Shown one piece after another: positions 1-9,203 of a stretch of 64,000 nucleotides of DNA; positions within the stretch are counted from its first letter, which is position 1; each line of letters opens with the position of its first letter. The stretch spans positions 39,949 to 103,948 of the forward strand of contig NZ_JAHESC010000028.1 of the NCBI RefSeq assembly GCF_018598185.1, in the 5' to 3' direction. The translations under genes were made by a program, and so were the position numbers. The notes under the pieces are model-generated. The model worked only from the letters and a program-made list of their open reading frames with translations, was not told the origin of the DNA and searched no databases. The DNA is from Dawidia soli (GTDB taxonomy: Bacteria > Bacteroidota > Bacteroidia > Cytophagales > Cyclobacteriaceae).

Positions 1-1703
1 GGACGTGCCTGTTCCAGTGTAAAGGATGGGTGCACGCCGGCTTCGTCGCGCTGGTCGCCGGGAACGCTGCGTACCAGCTCACGGATCGGCACGTAAGGGA
101 TGGAGCGTTTGAAATGGGATGTCGTATGACCAAGGTTCTTTTCGTCGATGACGGCAAACTTACCGGTATCGTGCATAGCCCATTGCAGCGACAATGCCAG
201 GCCACCACCGCCCTGGTAAAAGATGATCTCCACAGGGTGCTTTCCTTTCTTCAGCACGATCTCGGCTTCCCGGGCCTGCGTGGCGTGAAAACCGTCATTG
301 TCGATCAACAGCTCGTTGTCGAGCCACATGCGCGATCCGTCATCACTGACCAGGCGAAACACGAAATTGTCATCTTTTTCTATGGTAATAAACCCTTTTA
401 TATGCAAAAGCATATTCTCCCGCGATTTCGGGGCATTCTGAAAGCTCTCTTCGTTGAAATGAATGGACGGCGCCACCGCTGTATAAATGGGATCGGCGTG
501 CTGGGGCAAGTCGTATAAATTACCTGTTGCCGACTCGATCGAATAGAGCGATACCGCCAGGCCGGAGTAATCCTTATTCTTCTCTCCTTTTTCAAACTCG
601 TTCTTTTCATCCAGGCCAACCTGGATAAAGGGCGCCGCCACGCCGATACCATTGTCGGACGCCGGCTCATTTCCCATGGTTTCACCATCCAGGGATAACA
701 CATACGAGACCATCTTGACGGCGTCCGGCTCCATCAGGTCCGGGTGCGGAGACATCGGAACGGCACCCCAATTGCCCGAACCGCCCGTAATCACTTTATC
801 GGCCAGCATTTTAACGTTTGCCTCGGTAAAAGCATATTTTTTAGAAATGTCCACATAGGCCGGCCCCACGGTCTTGACCTTTTCGTTGTGACAGGTTTTG
901 CAATCGGACGTTTCGATGAGTGCTGCTCCTTGCGTCAGGAGGTCGCCAGGCTGAGCTTCTTCCTTTTTATCGGTCCGCTCTTCAAATCCAGGATGGAAAA
1001 ATACCTGGAGGTCCGTGTTATCATTTTCCTTCAGGAGCACCTCTACCTCGGCCTGGTATGTTGTGCCGTCCTGGCTCTTTATCTCTCCCGAGCGGATAAC
1101 GCTTACATCACCGCTGCACGTGTAATCATCGGCCCCCTGCATATTGGAAAGCAACGTCCTAATCTTGACACGTGTACCGGCCGGTGCGCTCACCACGCGG
1201 AATGTCCGGGCCAGTCCCGGCTGATCCGCTTTCGGGTCATACTCCGGGCTTTCATCCACCAGGATCTCACCGCCCCCTTCATTTTCCAACTGGAAATGAA
1301 AGGTGACTTTGTTGCCTTTTATACTATAACCACGAAACTGTGGCACAGCCGGGAAATCCTTGCCGTCGCGCACCAGATACCAGAATGTGCTCCTGGCAGA
1401 CTGCGTAAAATACGCGTATCCTTTCGTAGAGGGTTGCGGGCCGTGATGGGTGGTATAAACTGCACCATCAAATACTACGCCGCCTTTCCACGCCTTGTAT
1501 AACTGACACGATTGTGCATCGTAGCTCACATACAGATTGTCGTGTAACGCCACCGTGATCATTCTCGGCCGGTCGTCCAATACAGATCGAAACACCCAAG
1601 GATCGCGTGGTCGCTCGACCCTATTTCCAGATTCACAGCCAGCCATTACCGAAAACAGCAATGCGACCCATACGCCAGTTTGAACTTTGCTAATTTTTGC
1701 CAT
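1..1703 (-). CDS. Cytochrome c / PA14 lipoprotein, 3' end cut by window (partial)
   Basis: This frame stays open for 567 codons from the ATG at 1703 to the window edge, so the C-terminus is missing. The N-terminus is a lipoprotein signal with lipobox VMAGC (Cys23). Residues 268-272 are a CKTCH haem-c site, and Met317 in MSPHP is the likely distal haem ligand, so residues about 250-340 form a class I cytochrome c. A PA14-like sugar-binding domain follows at about 400-515 (SDDGSRMWLDNE). In related Bacteroidota proteins this order is followed by a sorbosone/glucose dehydrogenase propeller; that continuation is inference. It probably acts in the periplasm or on the outer membrane, passing electrons from sugar oxidation. 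It shares an upstream repeat with the SusC gene at 5629-9024, which argues for co-regulation. Confidence 0.8.
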   Translation of the reverse strand, partial: MAKISKVQTGVWVALLFSVMAGCESGNRVERPRDPWVFRSVLDDRPRMITVALHDNLYVSYDAQSCQLYKAWKGGVVFDGAVYTTHHGPQPSTKGYAYFTQSARSTFWYLVRDGKDFPAVPQFRGYSIKGNKVTFHFQLENEGGGEILVDESPEYDPKADQPGLARTFRVVSAPAGTRVKIRTLLSNMQGADDYTCSGDVSVIRSGEIKSQDGTTYQAEVEVLLKENDNTDLQVFFHPGFEERTDKKEEAQPGDLLTQGAALIETSDCKTCHNEKVKTVGPAYVDISKKYAFTEANVKMLADKVITGGSGNWGAVPMSPHPDLMEPDAVKMVSYVLSLDGETMGNEPASDNGIGVAAPFIQVGLDEKNEFEKGEKNKDYSGLAVSLYSIESATGNLYDLPQHADPIYTAVAPSIHFNEESFQNAPKSRENMLLHIKGFITIEKDDNFVFRLVSDDGSRMWLDNELLIDNDGFHATQAREAEIVLKKGKHPVEIIFYQGGGGLALSLQWAMHDTGKFAVIDEKNLGHTTSHFKRSIPYVPIRELVRSVPGDQRDEAGVHPSFTLEQAR

Positions 1704-1782
1704 TGATTGATAAAAGAATGATACACAGATCACAAGGAAAAATCACCCCTTGATGTCTCCGATGTTTTTTTTAAATTTGATT

Positions 1783-1925
1783 GGTTTTAGTTCATGAAAA
1801 TGGACATAACTGTCCTGACGGTTTGGATACGAGCGGCAATTCATAGTCAAACCCAGGGATCTTAATGCAAGTCGGTGATGTTCCAACATCACCGATTTTT
1901 TTTTGTATCTATCTACCTCATAGGA
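1783..1925 (-). repeat. Duplicated regulatory element, copy A
   Basis: This stretch aligns with 9033-9177 at roughly 80-85% by eye. A core of 28 bp at 1823-1850 is identical to 9074-9101. Read on the minus strand, towards the cytochrome gene, the core starts with TTGACT (1850-1845) and ends in CGTATCC (1831-1825), a spacing that could suit an ECF-sigma promoter. A perfect hairpin (GGTGATGTT/AACATCACC) lies at 1874-1893, followed on the plus strand by nine T residues (1896-1904). The copy sits 80-220 bp upstream of the cytochrome/PA14 gene. The promoter role is inference; the repetition is directly visible. Confidence 0.75.
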
Positions 1926-2093
1926 AGTTAGCATCAAATGAACATACGTTGCCGCCCCTTTACCCATAAGCGCCGGTGTCAGCATACTTTACTATCCATA
2001 TAGTACACGAACCGGCAGATTTTTACTCTTTCCCATCAAAAAAAAGTAGCGGCCACAGGTATGAGCCCCTCGATAGGATATACCCACTACGAC

Positions 2094-2121
2094 AAGTGGG
2101 CGCCCGGTCAGGCGCCCACTT
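2094..2121 (-). terminator. Inverted repeat after the SusE-like gene
   Basis: Perfect 11-bp arms (AAGTGGGCGCC / GGCGCCCACTT) with a 6-base loop lie 55 bp beyond the stop of the SusE-like gene. No T-tract follows on either strand, so it may be a stabilising 3' hairpin or a factor-assisted terminator rather than a classic intrinsic one. Confidence 0.5.
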
Positions 2122-2175
2122 ATACAGATCAACGTTTCAGCAGCTGTTCTGGCTCACGGCTCCCGCCCTGAGAGA

Positions 2176-3669
2176 TCACTGCTTCACAATGGAAATCGTT
2201 TCTTTCAACTGGTTGACGGTGATGGTATAGGTGCCTTCTTCACCTGCCTTCAATTTGAACTTATTAACCGACGTACCGGTAGACGTAAACGACAACTGCG
2301 TCGCCGTTATGCCTGCACCGGACGTTGGTGCGGCAAAGAACGTGGTATTCGAGGCCTCTGACGACACCGGGAACGTAAACTGGCCCCGTCCGGCTGCGTT
2401 GAGCTCGCCGGTCCATGTAAATACGTACGGATCGTCCGGATCTGCGGTCATCGCGATAGCATTGGCCGGATCCCATCCCGCGGACGTTGCGTCGCCAAGG
2501 ATATAAAGCTGGTCGAACGGCACATACTTCATGATCCGTATGGAACGGTTCGCGCCGATATTGAGAATGATCTTATAGGGCCCCGCATCGACAACGTCCC
2601 ATTTATTATCCGGCGTTGCTTTTGCATGGAGATTGACATCGGTGCTGGTGACGGCTCCGTTATCTACGGGAGGCATGTAACTATCTACGCTCCAGTTACC
2701 GGTACCCGTCATGATTTTGAATTTGCCGTTTGTCAGAACCTCGTTATACTTAAACTGGTAGATATTGGTGGGATCGGCCGCCATTTCATTGGGGTTGTCT
2801 TTGTTCCATCCATTGGGTGTTGCATCTCCCACGATCCACATTTTTGTGTATGCCGCAGGTGTGACATCCTTCGAGGTCGGCGTGGCCTTAAACATAACCG
2901 GATTGGATTTAACCACTTTATCACTGATGATCACACTCGCGGTGACCTGTGCGGTAACATCGGCGGTTTTACCGGCCTCTATTCTCAATTTATCGATGAG
3001 GAGGTTATTCAGGTCAACATGGGTAAACTCTTTGCTGACATCGGTCAATACATCGACTGTTGTAGTCCACGTACCCGCTGTCAGAACAATCTTGTACTCA
3101 ATAAACAAGCTCTTGGCCGTGGCCCACGCCAGAGTAACCGCTTCGCCGGCAGGGTTCGCCAGGTCGGTGTATACTTCCGTCTTCGAAACCGACAGCGTTA
3201 CATCGTCGAGGGCCGGCTCGGGTACTTTGGGCGAGGGTGTCACAACGACCGTAATCACATTGGACAAGCTACTTTTAGTACCATCCGTAACGTTCGCAAC
3301 AACAACGACATCCACGCTTGCCGGTTTTCCGATTTCAAGCCCTAGGTCATCCACCATTATTTTATTAAAGGCTGCATGGATGAACTTCCGGCTGACCTCG
3401 GATAAAACGTCTACCGTATCAGACTTTCCATTCGCAGTAAAAACCAACTTATACTGAACAAGAGAGCTCTTTTCAGCGTGCCATGAAAACGTAATTACTT
3501 CGTCTGTCGGTTTGTCGTAATCAACGACGACCTCAGCTTTCGAAGCTGATAAAACGCCGACGTCTATCGGCACCTGGCGTGGATCATCATCACTGCAGGA
3601 AAACAATGTCACTAACAACAGTAGCGTCGCCGCATAATAAAAGCGGTTTATATAGTTATTATTTTTCAT
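2176..3669 (-). CDS. SusE/SusF-like outer-membrane glycan-binding lipoprotein
   Basis: A 497-residue protein with a lipoprotein signal ending in LFSC, so it is probably anchored at the outer membrane and surface exposed. Residues about 35-140 and 150-260 are two tandem copies of the SusE N-terminal Ig-like domain; both carry SK-x-EV, TVDVL and V-x-F-x-H motifs, so one arose by duplication. Residues about 280-380 and 385-495 are two SusE/SusF starch-binding-like domains, each opening with a hydrophobic strand and GDAT-x-x-GW. It binds oligosaccharide at the surface and assists the SusC/SusD pair just upstream in the same orientation. The substrate cannot be read from the sequence. A hairpin separates it from SusD and may lower its expression. 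Confidence 0.85.
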   Translation of the reverse strand: MKNNNYINRFYYAATLLLLVTLFSCSDDDPRQVPIDVGVLSASKAEVVVDYDKPTDEVITFSWHAEKSSLVQYKLVFTANGKSDTVDVLSEVSRKFIHAAFNKIMVDDLGLEIGKPASVDVVVVANVTDGTKSSLSNVITVVVTPSPKVPEPALDDVTLSVSKTEVYTDLANPAGEAVTLAWATAKSLFIEYKIVLTAGTWTTTVDVLTDVSKEFTHVDLNNLLIDKLRIEAGKTADVTAQVTASVIISDKVVKSNPVMFKATPTSKDVTPAAYTKMWIVGDATPNGWNKDNPNEMAADPTNIYQFKYNEVLTNGKFKIMTGTGNWSVDSYMPPVDNGAVTSTDVNLHAKATPDNKWDVVDAGPYKIILNIGANRSIRIMKYVPFDQLYILGDATSAGWDPANAIAMTADPDDPYVFTWTGELNAAGRGQFTFPVSSEASNTTFFAAPTSGAGITATQLSFTSTGTSVNKFKLKAGEEGTYTITVNQLKETISIVKQ

Positions 3670-3717
3670 ACATGATTCTTTATAGGTCAGGTATAGTGAG
3701 TTCTAATTGACGTCTGA

Positions 3718-3753
3718 AGACTACCCTGGCTTGGCAGCAAACCCGGGTAGTCT
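3718..3753 (-). terminator. Intercistronic inverted repeat between SusD and SusE genes
   Basis: Nine-base arms (AGACTACCC / GGGTAGTCT) surround an 18-base loop in the 99-bp gap between the SusD and SusE-like genes. There is no T-tract. It may act as an attenuator or an mRNA-stabilising hairpin. Confidence 0.4.
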
Positions 3754-3768
3754 CTCATCGGTCGTTCA

Positions 3769-5610
3769 TTACCAATAGGGGTTTTGAACCAGGTTGGGAT
3801 TCTTATCAATTTCGGATTGAGGGACGGGAAACCAGTAGTTCTTCTTGGTAAACACGCGTTTCTGATACACCGTGCGCTTATAGAAGGCGTTGGCGTTGTT
3901 GGGATCATCCGATTTTTCCTTGCCGAAGAAATTCATGCCGGTAAAATCTCCGGCCAAAACCTCTTCTCCGATCTTCCATCGGCGTATATCACTGTAGCGA
4001 ATGCCCTCACAGTTGAGCTCTACGCGTCTTTCGCGACGGATAACCTCCCGCATGGCCGCCTGACCCGGGTCGGCCGCCAGGGCCGGTACGCCGGCGCGCT
4101 CGCGGACCAGGTTTAAATACGTCAGAACATCGGGGTGGCCTGGATCGGTCTCATTCAGGGCTTCTGCGTAATTGAGGTACGCCTCCCCCAGTCGGTAGAG
4201 AATTCCCGGCCGGTACGGATTTGTTCCATTCCGTGGATCATAGTCCGGGTGAACCTTCTTACGAACCAGGTAGCCATTCTGCGGCGCATCCCATGTCGGC
4301 CCGCCATCCGGCTGATCTAAGAAGAAGTTCGTTTTCCGGTTCTCGCGACGGTGCCACTCCTCATTAAACATGACCGAGATATAAAAGCGGGGCTCGCGGT
4401 TACAATACATATTATAGGTACCTGCCAACGTCACCTTGCCCACGCCGTTAACTTCGTCCCATTTTGTGTTGCGTACTTCGTCTGCTGCCGAAAAACCGTT
4501 TTCAACATATCCGGACGCCGGATCTGTGATCGGCAGACCGTTCTTCATATAAAAGGCATCGACCAGCGACTGGGTGACACCCAACCCGCCGTTACCACCG
4601 GTGCCGCGGGGCTGAGCATGCTTGTCATACTCCGACGAATTCACATCCGGCCGGGCAAACAGGATCTCTTTATTGCCATCGATCGATTTCTTAAACATCA
4701 TGTTCTGGTACGAGAGGAATGGGTCGATGCTGGCATCGTCGTTATACTCGTAATAAAGCTTGTGGCCCGCATCATGTGCCTTCTCGATCAGTAGTCTGCA
4801 AGCATCGGTTGCACGCGTCCATTTACCGGCGTCATAGCTGGAATTGTATAGTGCCACACCTTTGTCGTTTATGAAGTCTGCATAGTCGGGATTACCGTTG
4901 ACGAGTGGACTGGCTGCAAACAGCAGCATGCGCGCGCGCACGGCCAGGCACATGATAGAAGTGGCCCTGCCAAATTTGCTATTATTGGTATACGCCGCCG
5001 GCAGCTTTGTAGACAGGTCTAAAAGCTCGGCATCGATCCAGCTGATCACGTCATCAAAAGGAGTCTGGCCCAGGAACAATTCTTCCGGCGGGGCATCGGT
5101 CTCTGTCAGGCCTGTATTAAAGGGGATAACGCCGTACATTTCTGTCATGAGCCAGTAGTAGTAGGCGATAAGGAATCGTGCTTCATATTTCATGAGGTCG
5201 ACTTCCTCCTGTGTGACCTTCTGTGCATCGTTGGGCTTGACGTTATCCAGAAAGATATACGCCGATCGGATACGCTTCGGTAATACGTCCCAGTAATTGG
5301 GCTCGGTGTTGCCGGGCGTCCAATTCCCTTGTTGCCGGTCCACTACCCACCAGCCGAATTGCGCCCACCGGTAAGAAGGGTTCAGGTCGTCAGACAATGG
5401 GTCGTAGCCTATATGCCGGGTAAATCCCCAGTAAGGGTCGGGAATACTGGAATAAATGCCGGCCAGCCAGTCCTCCGTGCGCACCTTGTCGTTAAACACC
5501 ATTTCCAGTGTAAGCTGGTCGTCAGGTTCCTTGTCCAGGAAATCCGAACACGACACAGCCGCCACAAGCAAAACAGCCAGTAATATATTCTTCAGGAAGT
5601 TCATACGCAT
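3769..5610 (-). CDS. SusD/RagB-family glycan-binding lipoprotein
   Basis: A 613-residue SusD-family protein. The signal peptide ends in VSCSDFLDKEP, the usual SusD lipobox followed by the family's FLDK/E motif. The body has the expected helical TPR-like N-terminal part and the C-terminal RagB signature (RERRVELNCEGIRYSDIRRW). It covers the SusC barrel as a lid and captures oligosaccharides at the cell surface. It lies 18 bp downstream of the SusC gene, so the two are surely one transcript. Translation can start at Met1 or at Met3 (MNFLKN); the second gives a more standard signal peptide. Confidence 0.93.
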   Translation of the reverse strand: MRMNFLKNILLAVLLVAAVSCSDFLDKEPDDQLTLEMVFNDKVRTEDWLAGIYSSIPDPYWGFTRHIGYDPLSDDLNPSYRWAQFGWWVVDRQQGNWTPGNTEPNYWDVLPKRIRSAYIFLDNVKPNDAQKVTQEEVDLMKYEARFLIAYYYWLMTEMYGVIPFNTGLTETDAPPEELFLGQTPFDDVISWIDAELLDLSTKLPAAYTNNSKFGRATSIMCLAVRARMLLFAASPLVNGNPDYADFINDKGVALYNSSYDAGKWTRATDACRLLIEKAHDAGHKLYYEYNDDASIDPFLSYQNMMFKKSIDGNKEILFARPDVNSSEYDKHAQPRGTGGNGGLGVTQSLVDAFYMKNGLPITDPASGYVENGFSAADEVRNTKWDEVNGVGKVTLAGTYNMYCNREPRFYISVMFNEEWHRRENRKTNFFLDQPDGGPTWDAPQNGYLVRKKVHPDYDPRNGTNPYRPGILYRLGEAYLNYAEALNETDPGHPDVLTYLNLVRERAGVPALAADPGQAAMREVIRRERRVELNCEGIRYSDIRRWKIGEEVLAGDFTGMNFFGKEKSDDPNNANAFYKRTVYQKRVFTKKNYWFPVPQSEIDKNPNLVQNPYW

Positions 5611-5628
5611 TCTGTTAAGATGTTTAGC

Positions 5629-8600
5629 TTAAAATTCCAGGTTGATTCCAGCGGAGAAGGATTTCATGATCGGATACCGGAAACCATTGCCTGTATTGAT
5701 TTCCGGGTCCCAGAGATCAAATTTTGAAAAGGTCAGGAGGTTGTTGCCAGAGATGAAGATCCGCGCACTCTTCGCACGCGCCTTCTCGGCAAATTCCCGT
5801 GGCAGGCTGATCCCGATTTCAACATGTTTCAGCCGCAGCATACTCATGTCGCGGAGCCACCAGGTAGACGGCCGGTTGTTATTGCCGGCACTCTGAAAGG
5901 ATGCCCGGGGCCAGAATGCACTCGGATTCGGGTTGTCTACTGTCCAACGATCGGTCAGCACGGTTTCATACACGTTGCCCGCAGCACCGCCGCCCGAGCC
6001 CGGCAGAAAGAAGTCGCCTCCTAATACCCTATACGTTCTGGCATTCCCCTGGAAGAAAAATCCGAAATCGATGTTCTTGTATCGGGCGTTAAGACCGAAT
6101 CCGTATACGATCTGCGGGTCGACGGTTCCCGTTAATGTAGTCTGATCGATGTTCGTAATGGCACCGTCACCGTTGAGGTCGGCATATTTGATATCCCCGG
6201 GACGGACCGGACCGAGCTCGGCTCGCGGCAACGTGCTGACCAGTACACCATTTTCAATGTCGGCAAAATCAGCATTGGTATATAAACGCTCTGCTACATA
6301 GCCAAAATTCTGATCGACCGATTTACCGGTCCTTGAACGATAGGTTCCGATCACCGCCGGAGCCTCATCTTGCTCAACAATTTCATTTTTGGCGTAGGTG
6401 AATGTGCCTTGTCCGGAAATAAACCAGTCTGATGTCAACTGTTTATCGGCGCTCAGCGAAAGATCAACACCGTGATTCTTCACTTTGCCATAATTGGCAT
6501 TCGGTTTTTCTACAAAGCCCGCCGAGCTGGGTATTGTCTGGCGCTGCATAAAAATGTCTTTGCGCTCTTCTTTAAAAAAGTCCACTTGAAGCAATACACT
6601 GTTCCAGAATCCCAGCTCTACCCCGAGATTTGCTTTGGTCACCGTTTCCCACGTAAGATTCGATACGCCCTTGATCCCTTCCTGCCGGCCGGCTCTGTGG
6701 AAGTCGTTGTTAACACCCCAGCGATAGTCGTCGGTCTCGCCGATGGTGGAGATGTAAGCATAGCGTATGAATCGATCGTTTCCCACCTGACCGAGGGAGG
6801 CGCGGATCTTCAGGCGCGACACAACGTCTTTGATAGCTGACATAAATTCCTCCTCTGTCGCGACCCAGCCCAGGGCCATGGAAGGAAAAAAGCCGAAGCG
6901 GTTGTTCTTTGATAAATTTTCAGATCCATTGTATCCGAAGTTCGCTTCCGCAATATATTTACGCTTGAACGAGTAGGAGGCACGCGCAGCCATGCCCTGA
7001 AAGCGAAACGGCAATCTGTCGCCATTGTCATAATTCCGCTGGTTGTACAACAACAGACCGTCCAGATAATGGTTACCGATGTTGTGGCTATAGTTGAGGC
7101 TACCCTCGATATAAACGCTTTTATCGCCAAACTCCGCCTTCGTCTCACTATTCAAAAATACCTGGCCGAACCGGTCGATATCCAGCATCAATTCCCCGTT
7201 TTCATCGCGGCCGGTGGTCGGCTTGTAATAATCCGGATCCTTTTTGCGCACCACGCTGTTGGCGGTATAGCGATCAAAAGAAAATAGCACACGGCCGCTC
7301 AAGCCGGGAACAATCGCATCCATAGCTTGCTGAACAGAAAAAAGCGACTCGATCTTGCTGGTATTGCCGCGTTCATATCCGGTTTGTGTCGCCACGGACC
7401 AGGGATTAGTCCGATCCGCATTCACCCGCGGGATCTCACCACTGGAGTATTGGGTCGGGTGGACATGCGGCGCTGTTTGAAACGCCTGATCAAATAAAAA
7501 GTCCATGGATTGCGGCGGGCGGTTCGTCTCCTGCAAATAACCGCCGATGTTCACCCGCAGCAAAGTGGTAGGGGTAACATCGAGATCTACGTTGGAGCGG
7601 ATGTTATAGCGTTTTAATTTCATCGACGAATCCCATTCCTGGTTGGGATCGCGTGCGACAATGCCGCTCTCGGCATAATGTGAGCCCGTAATGGCATAGC
7701 GCAGGAAATTGGTACCGCCGGAAGCCGTTAAATTGATCCGGCTGTTTGACGCGTTCTCCTTCGTGATCGCATCCAGCCAGTTCACGTCCGGATACAGGTC
7801 CGGATCGACTTTGTTGCGTGTGTTGTTGATCCGGTCTTCCGAATAGTTGGGCAGCTGGCCCTGATCCTGCGATATCTCGTTCATCAGCTCCATGTAATCG
7901 GCCGCCCCGATGAACTTGGGCAGTTTTACCGGGCTCGTAACACCCTGCTCATACCGCAACACAATAGAGGGCTTGCCTACATCGCCCCGCTTGGTATTGA
8001 TGAGCACCACACCGTTGGCACCACGCACGCCATATACGGCGCTGGCGGATGCATCTTTTAAAACCGACACCGACTCTATTTCTGCCGGATCGATGGTATT
8101 CAGCGAGCGCTCAACACCATCCACCAGCACCAGTGGCGTACGGGAGCCGGCAAACGTAGAGATGCCACGGATCCAAAAATTCGAATCGTCATAGCCGGGT
8201 TCGCCCGAGCGTTGTACACCGATAATGCCCGCAACCTGCCCGGCAAGATTATTACTCATCGACCGCGTGGTACCATACTGAAGTTGTTTTTGAACATTGA
8301 CCGACGAGATCGCTCCCGCACTGGTATATTCCTTCTGCGTACCATAGCCGACGATCACCACCTCGTTCAGGGCAGCCACGTCGGTCGTCATCTTCAAATC
8401 CACAGAGGCCTGATCACCCACCGAGAGCTCTTCCGTCTTATAACCGATAAAAGAAAAAACAAGAATGTTCCCCTTGTCTGCCCCGGCGAGGGAATACCGG
8501 CCATCGGCATCCGTGACGGTACCGATCAATGTGCCCTTGATCGTAACGCTCACGCCGGGAAGCCCCATCCCTTCTTCATCGGTAACGGTCCCTGTGATCG

Positions 8601-9024
8601 TTTGGACCAGATTGATCGTGGGGGCTACCTCGGCCGTTTTTTCCCCAGTGCTTTTAACACTTTGCTTCGTTAAGATGATGTAGTCTCCCAGCAGCCGGAA
8701 CTGTACATCCTTGGGAAATATACCTCTGAGTACATCCGACAGTTTTTCGTCGGTGTAGTCATCCGAAACTCTTTCGTCAACAGAAATCGTTTGCGGGTTA
8801 TAGGTAAATTTTATGGCGACCGATTTTTCGATCTCCAATAAAATCTGCTTAATCTTTTTACCTTGAGTATTAACGGATATGATCTCATCCAACACGCTCT
8901 GTCCGTATGCCTTGGTGGGCCTCGCAGTCACCACACCCGATACTAAAACTATGAGCAATACCTGTAATACTGTAAGTCTCATAATTGTCAAAATCAAACC
9001 ACGCTGTGTCTGACGTGTTTTCAT
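5629..9024 (-). CDS. SusC/RagA-family TonB-dependent receptor with STN signalling domain
   Basis: A 1131-residue outer-membrane transporter. After the signal peptide comes a secretin/TonB short N-terminal (STN) domain at about 50-120, which receptors of this type use to signal to a FecR partner. A carboxypeptidase-regulatory-like domain follows at about 140-225 (TGTVTDEEGMGLPGVSV), then the plug (VVIVGYGTQK, SVLKDASASAVYGVRGANGV) and a 22-strand barrel ending in aromatic residues (INLEF). It imports oligosaccharides using TonB energy. The FecR and ECF sigma genes immediately upstream complete a receptor-anti-sigma-sigma relay, so transport substrate should induce this locus. Repeat copy B lies just upstream of the start. 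Confidence 0.95.
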   Translation of the reverse strand: MKTRQTQRGLILTIMRLTVLQVLLIVLVSGVVTARPTKAYGQSVLDEIISVNTQGKKIKQILLEIEKSVAIKFTYNPQTISVDERVSDDYTDEKLSDVLRGIFPKDVQFRLLGDYIILTKQSVKSTGEKTAEVAPTINLVQTITGTVTDEEGMGLPGVSVTIKGTLIGTVTDADGRYSLAGADKGNILVFSFIGYKTEELSVGDQASVDLKMTTDVAALNEVVIVGYGTQKEYTSAGAISSVNVQKQLQYGTTRSMSNNLAGQVAGIIGVQRSGEPGYDDSNFWIRGISTFAGSRTPLVLVDGVERSLNTIDPAEIESVSVLKDASASAVYGVRGANGVVLINTKRGDVGKPSIVLRYEQGVTSPVKLPKFIGAADYMELMNEISQDQGQLPNYSEDRINNTRNKVDPDLYPDVNWLDAITKENASNSRINLTASGGTNFLRYAITGSHYAESGIVARDPNQEWDSSMKLKRYNIRSNVDLDVTPTTLLRVNIGGYLQETNRPPQSMDFLFDQAFQTAPHVHPTQYSSGEIPRVNADRTNPWSVATQTGYERGNTSKIESLFSVQQAMDAIVPGLSGRVLFSFDRYTANSVVRKKDPDYYKPTTGRDENGELMLDIDRFGQVFLNSETKAEFGDKSVYIEGSLNYSHNIGNHYLDGLLLYNQRNYDNGDRLPFRFQGMAARASYSFKRKYIAEANFGYNGSENLSKNNRFGFFPSMALGWVATEEEFMSAIKDVVSRLKIRASLGQVGNDRFIRYAYISTIGETDDYRWGVNNDFHRAGRQEGIKGVSNLTWETVTKANLGVELGFWNSVLLQVDFFKEERKDIFMQRQTIPSSAGFVEKPNANYGKVKNHGVDLSLSADKQLTSDWFISGQGTFTYAKNEIVEQDEAPAVIGTYRSRTGKSVDQNFGYVAERLYTNADFADIENGVLVSTLPRAELGPVRPGDIKYADLNGDGAITNIDQTTLTGTVDPQIVYGFGLNARYKNIDFGFFFQGNARTYRVLGGDFFLPGSGGGAAGNVYETVLTDRWTVDNPNPSAFWPRASFQSAGNNNRPSTWWLRDMSMLRLKHVEIGISLPREFAEKARAKSARIFISGNNLLTFSKFDLWDPEINTGNGFRYPIMKSFSAGINLEF

Positions 9025-9032
9025 AAATAATA

Positions 9033-9177
9033 GGTTTTAGGTCATGAAAATGAACTTAACTATCGCGGAAGGATTGGATACGAGCGGCAATTCATAGTCA
9101 ATCCCCGTGATTGTAATGCAAGTCGATGGTGTTCTGACATCACCGATTTTTTTCCGAGTATTTATTATTTCATAGGC
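9033..9177 (-). repeat. Duplicated regulatory element, copy B
   Basis: Second copy of the element at 1783-1925, with the same 28-bp core at 9074-9101. On the minus strand the core's TTGACT (9101-9096) and CGTATCC (9082-9076) lie about 50-75 bp before the SusC start, a suitable place for a promoter. The hairpin at 9122-9144 keeps its pairing although several stem bases differ from copy A, which points to selection for structure. On the plus strand it is followed by seven T residues (9147-9153). Confidence 0.75.
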
Positions 9178-9203
9178 AATTCATTTTTTAAGTGGGTTGA
9201 AGT

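Larger units (their letters stand above)
1704..2175. other. Intergenic region with repeat copy A and an inverted repeat
   Basis: No convincing gene lies here. It contains copy A of a duplicated ~145-bp element (1783-1925) and an 11-bp-arm inverted repeat (2094-2121) just beyond the SusE-like gene. An 80-codon minus-strand frame (1743-1985) crosses the repeat but has no protein-like composition or family resemblance. Confidence 0.6.

Noticed and set aside
744..1502. Plus-strand open frame of 252 codons
   Set aside because: It is antisense to the cytochrome/PA14 gene, whose frame is open through the window edge and carries CxxCH.
1743..1985. 80-codon minus-strand frame across repeat copy A
   Set aside because: The conserved feature is the nucleotide element; copy B does not keep this reading frame.
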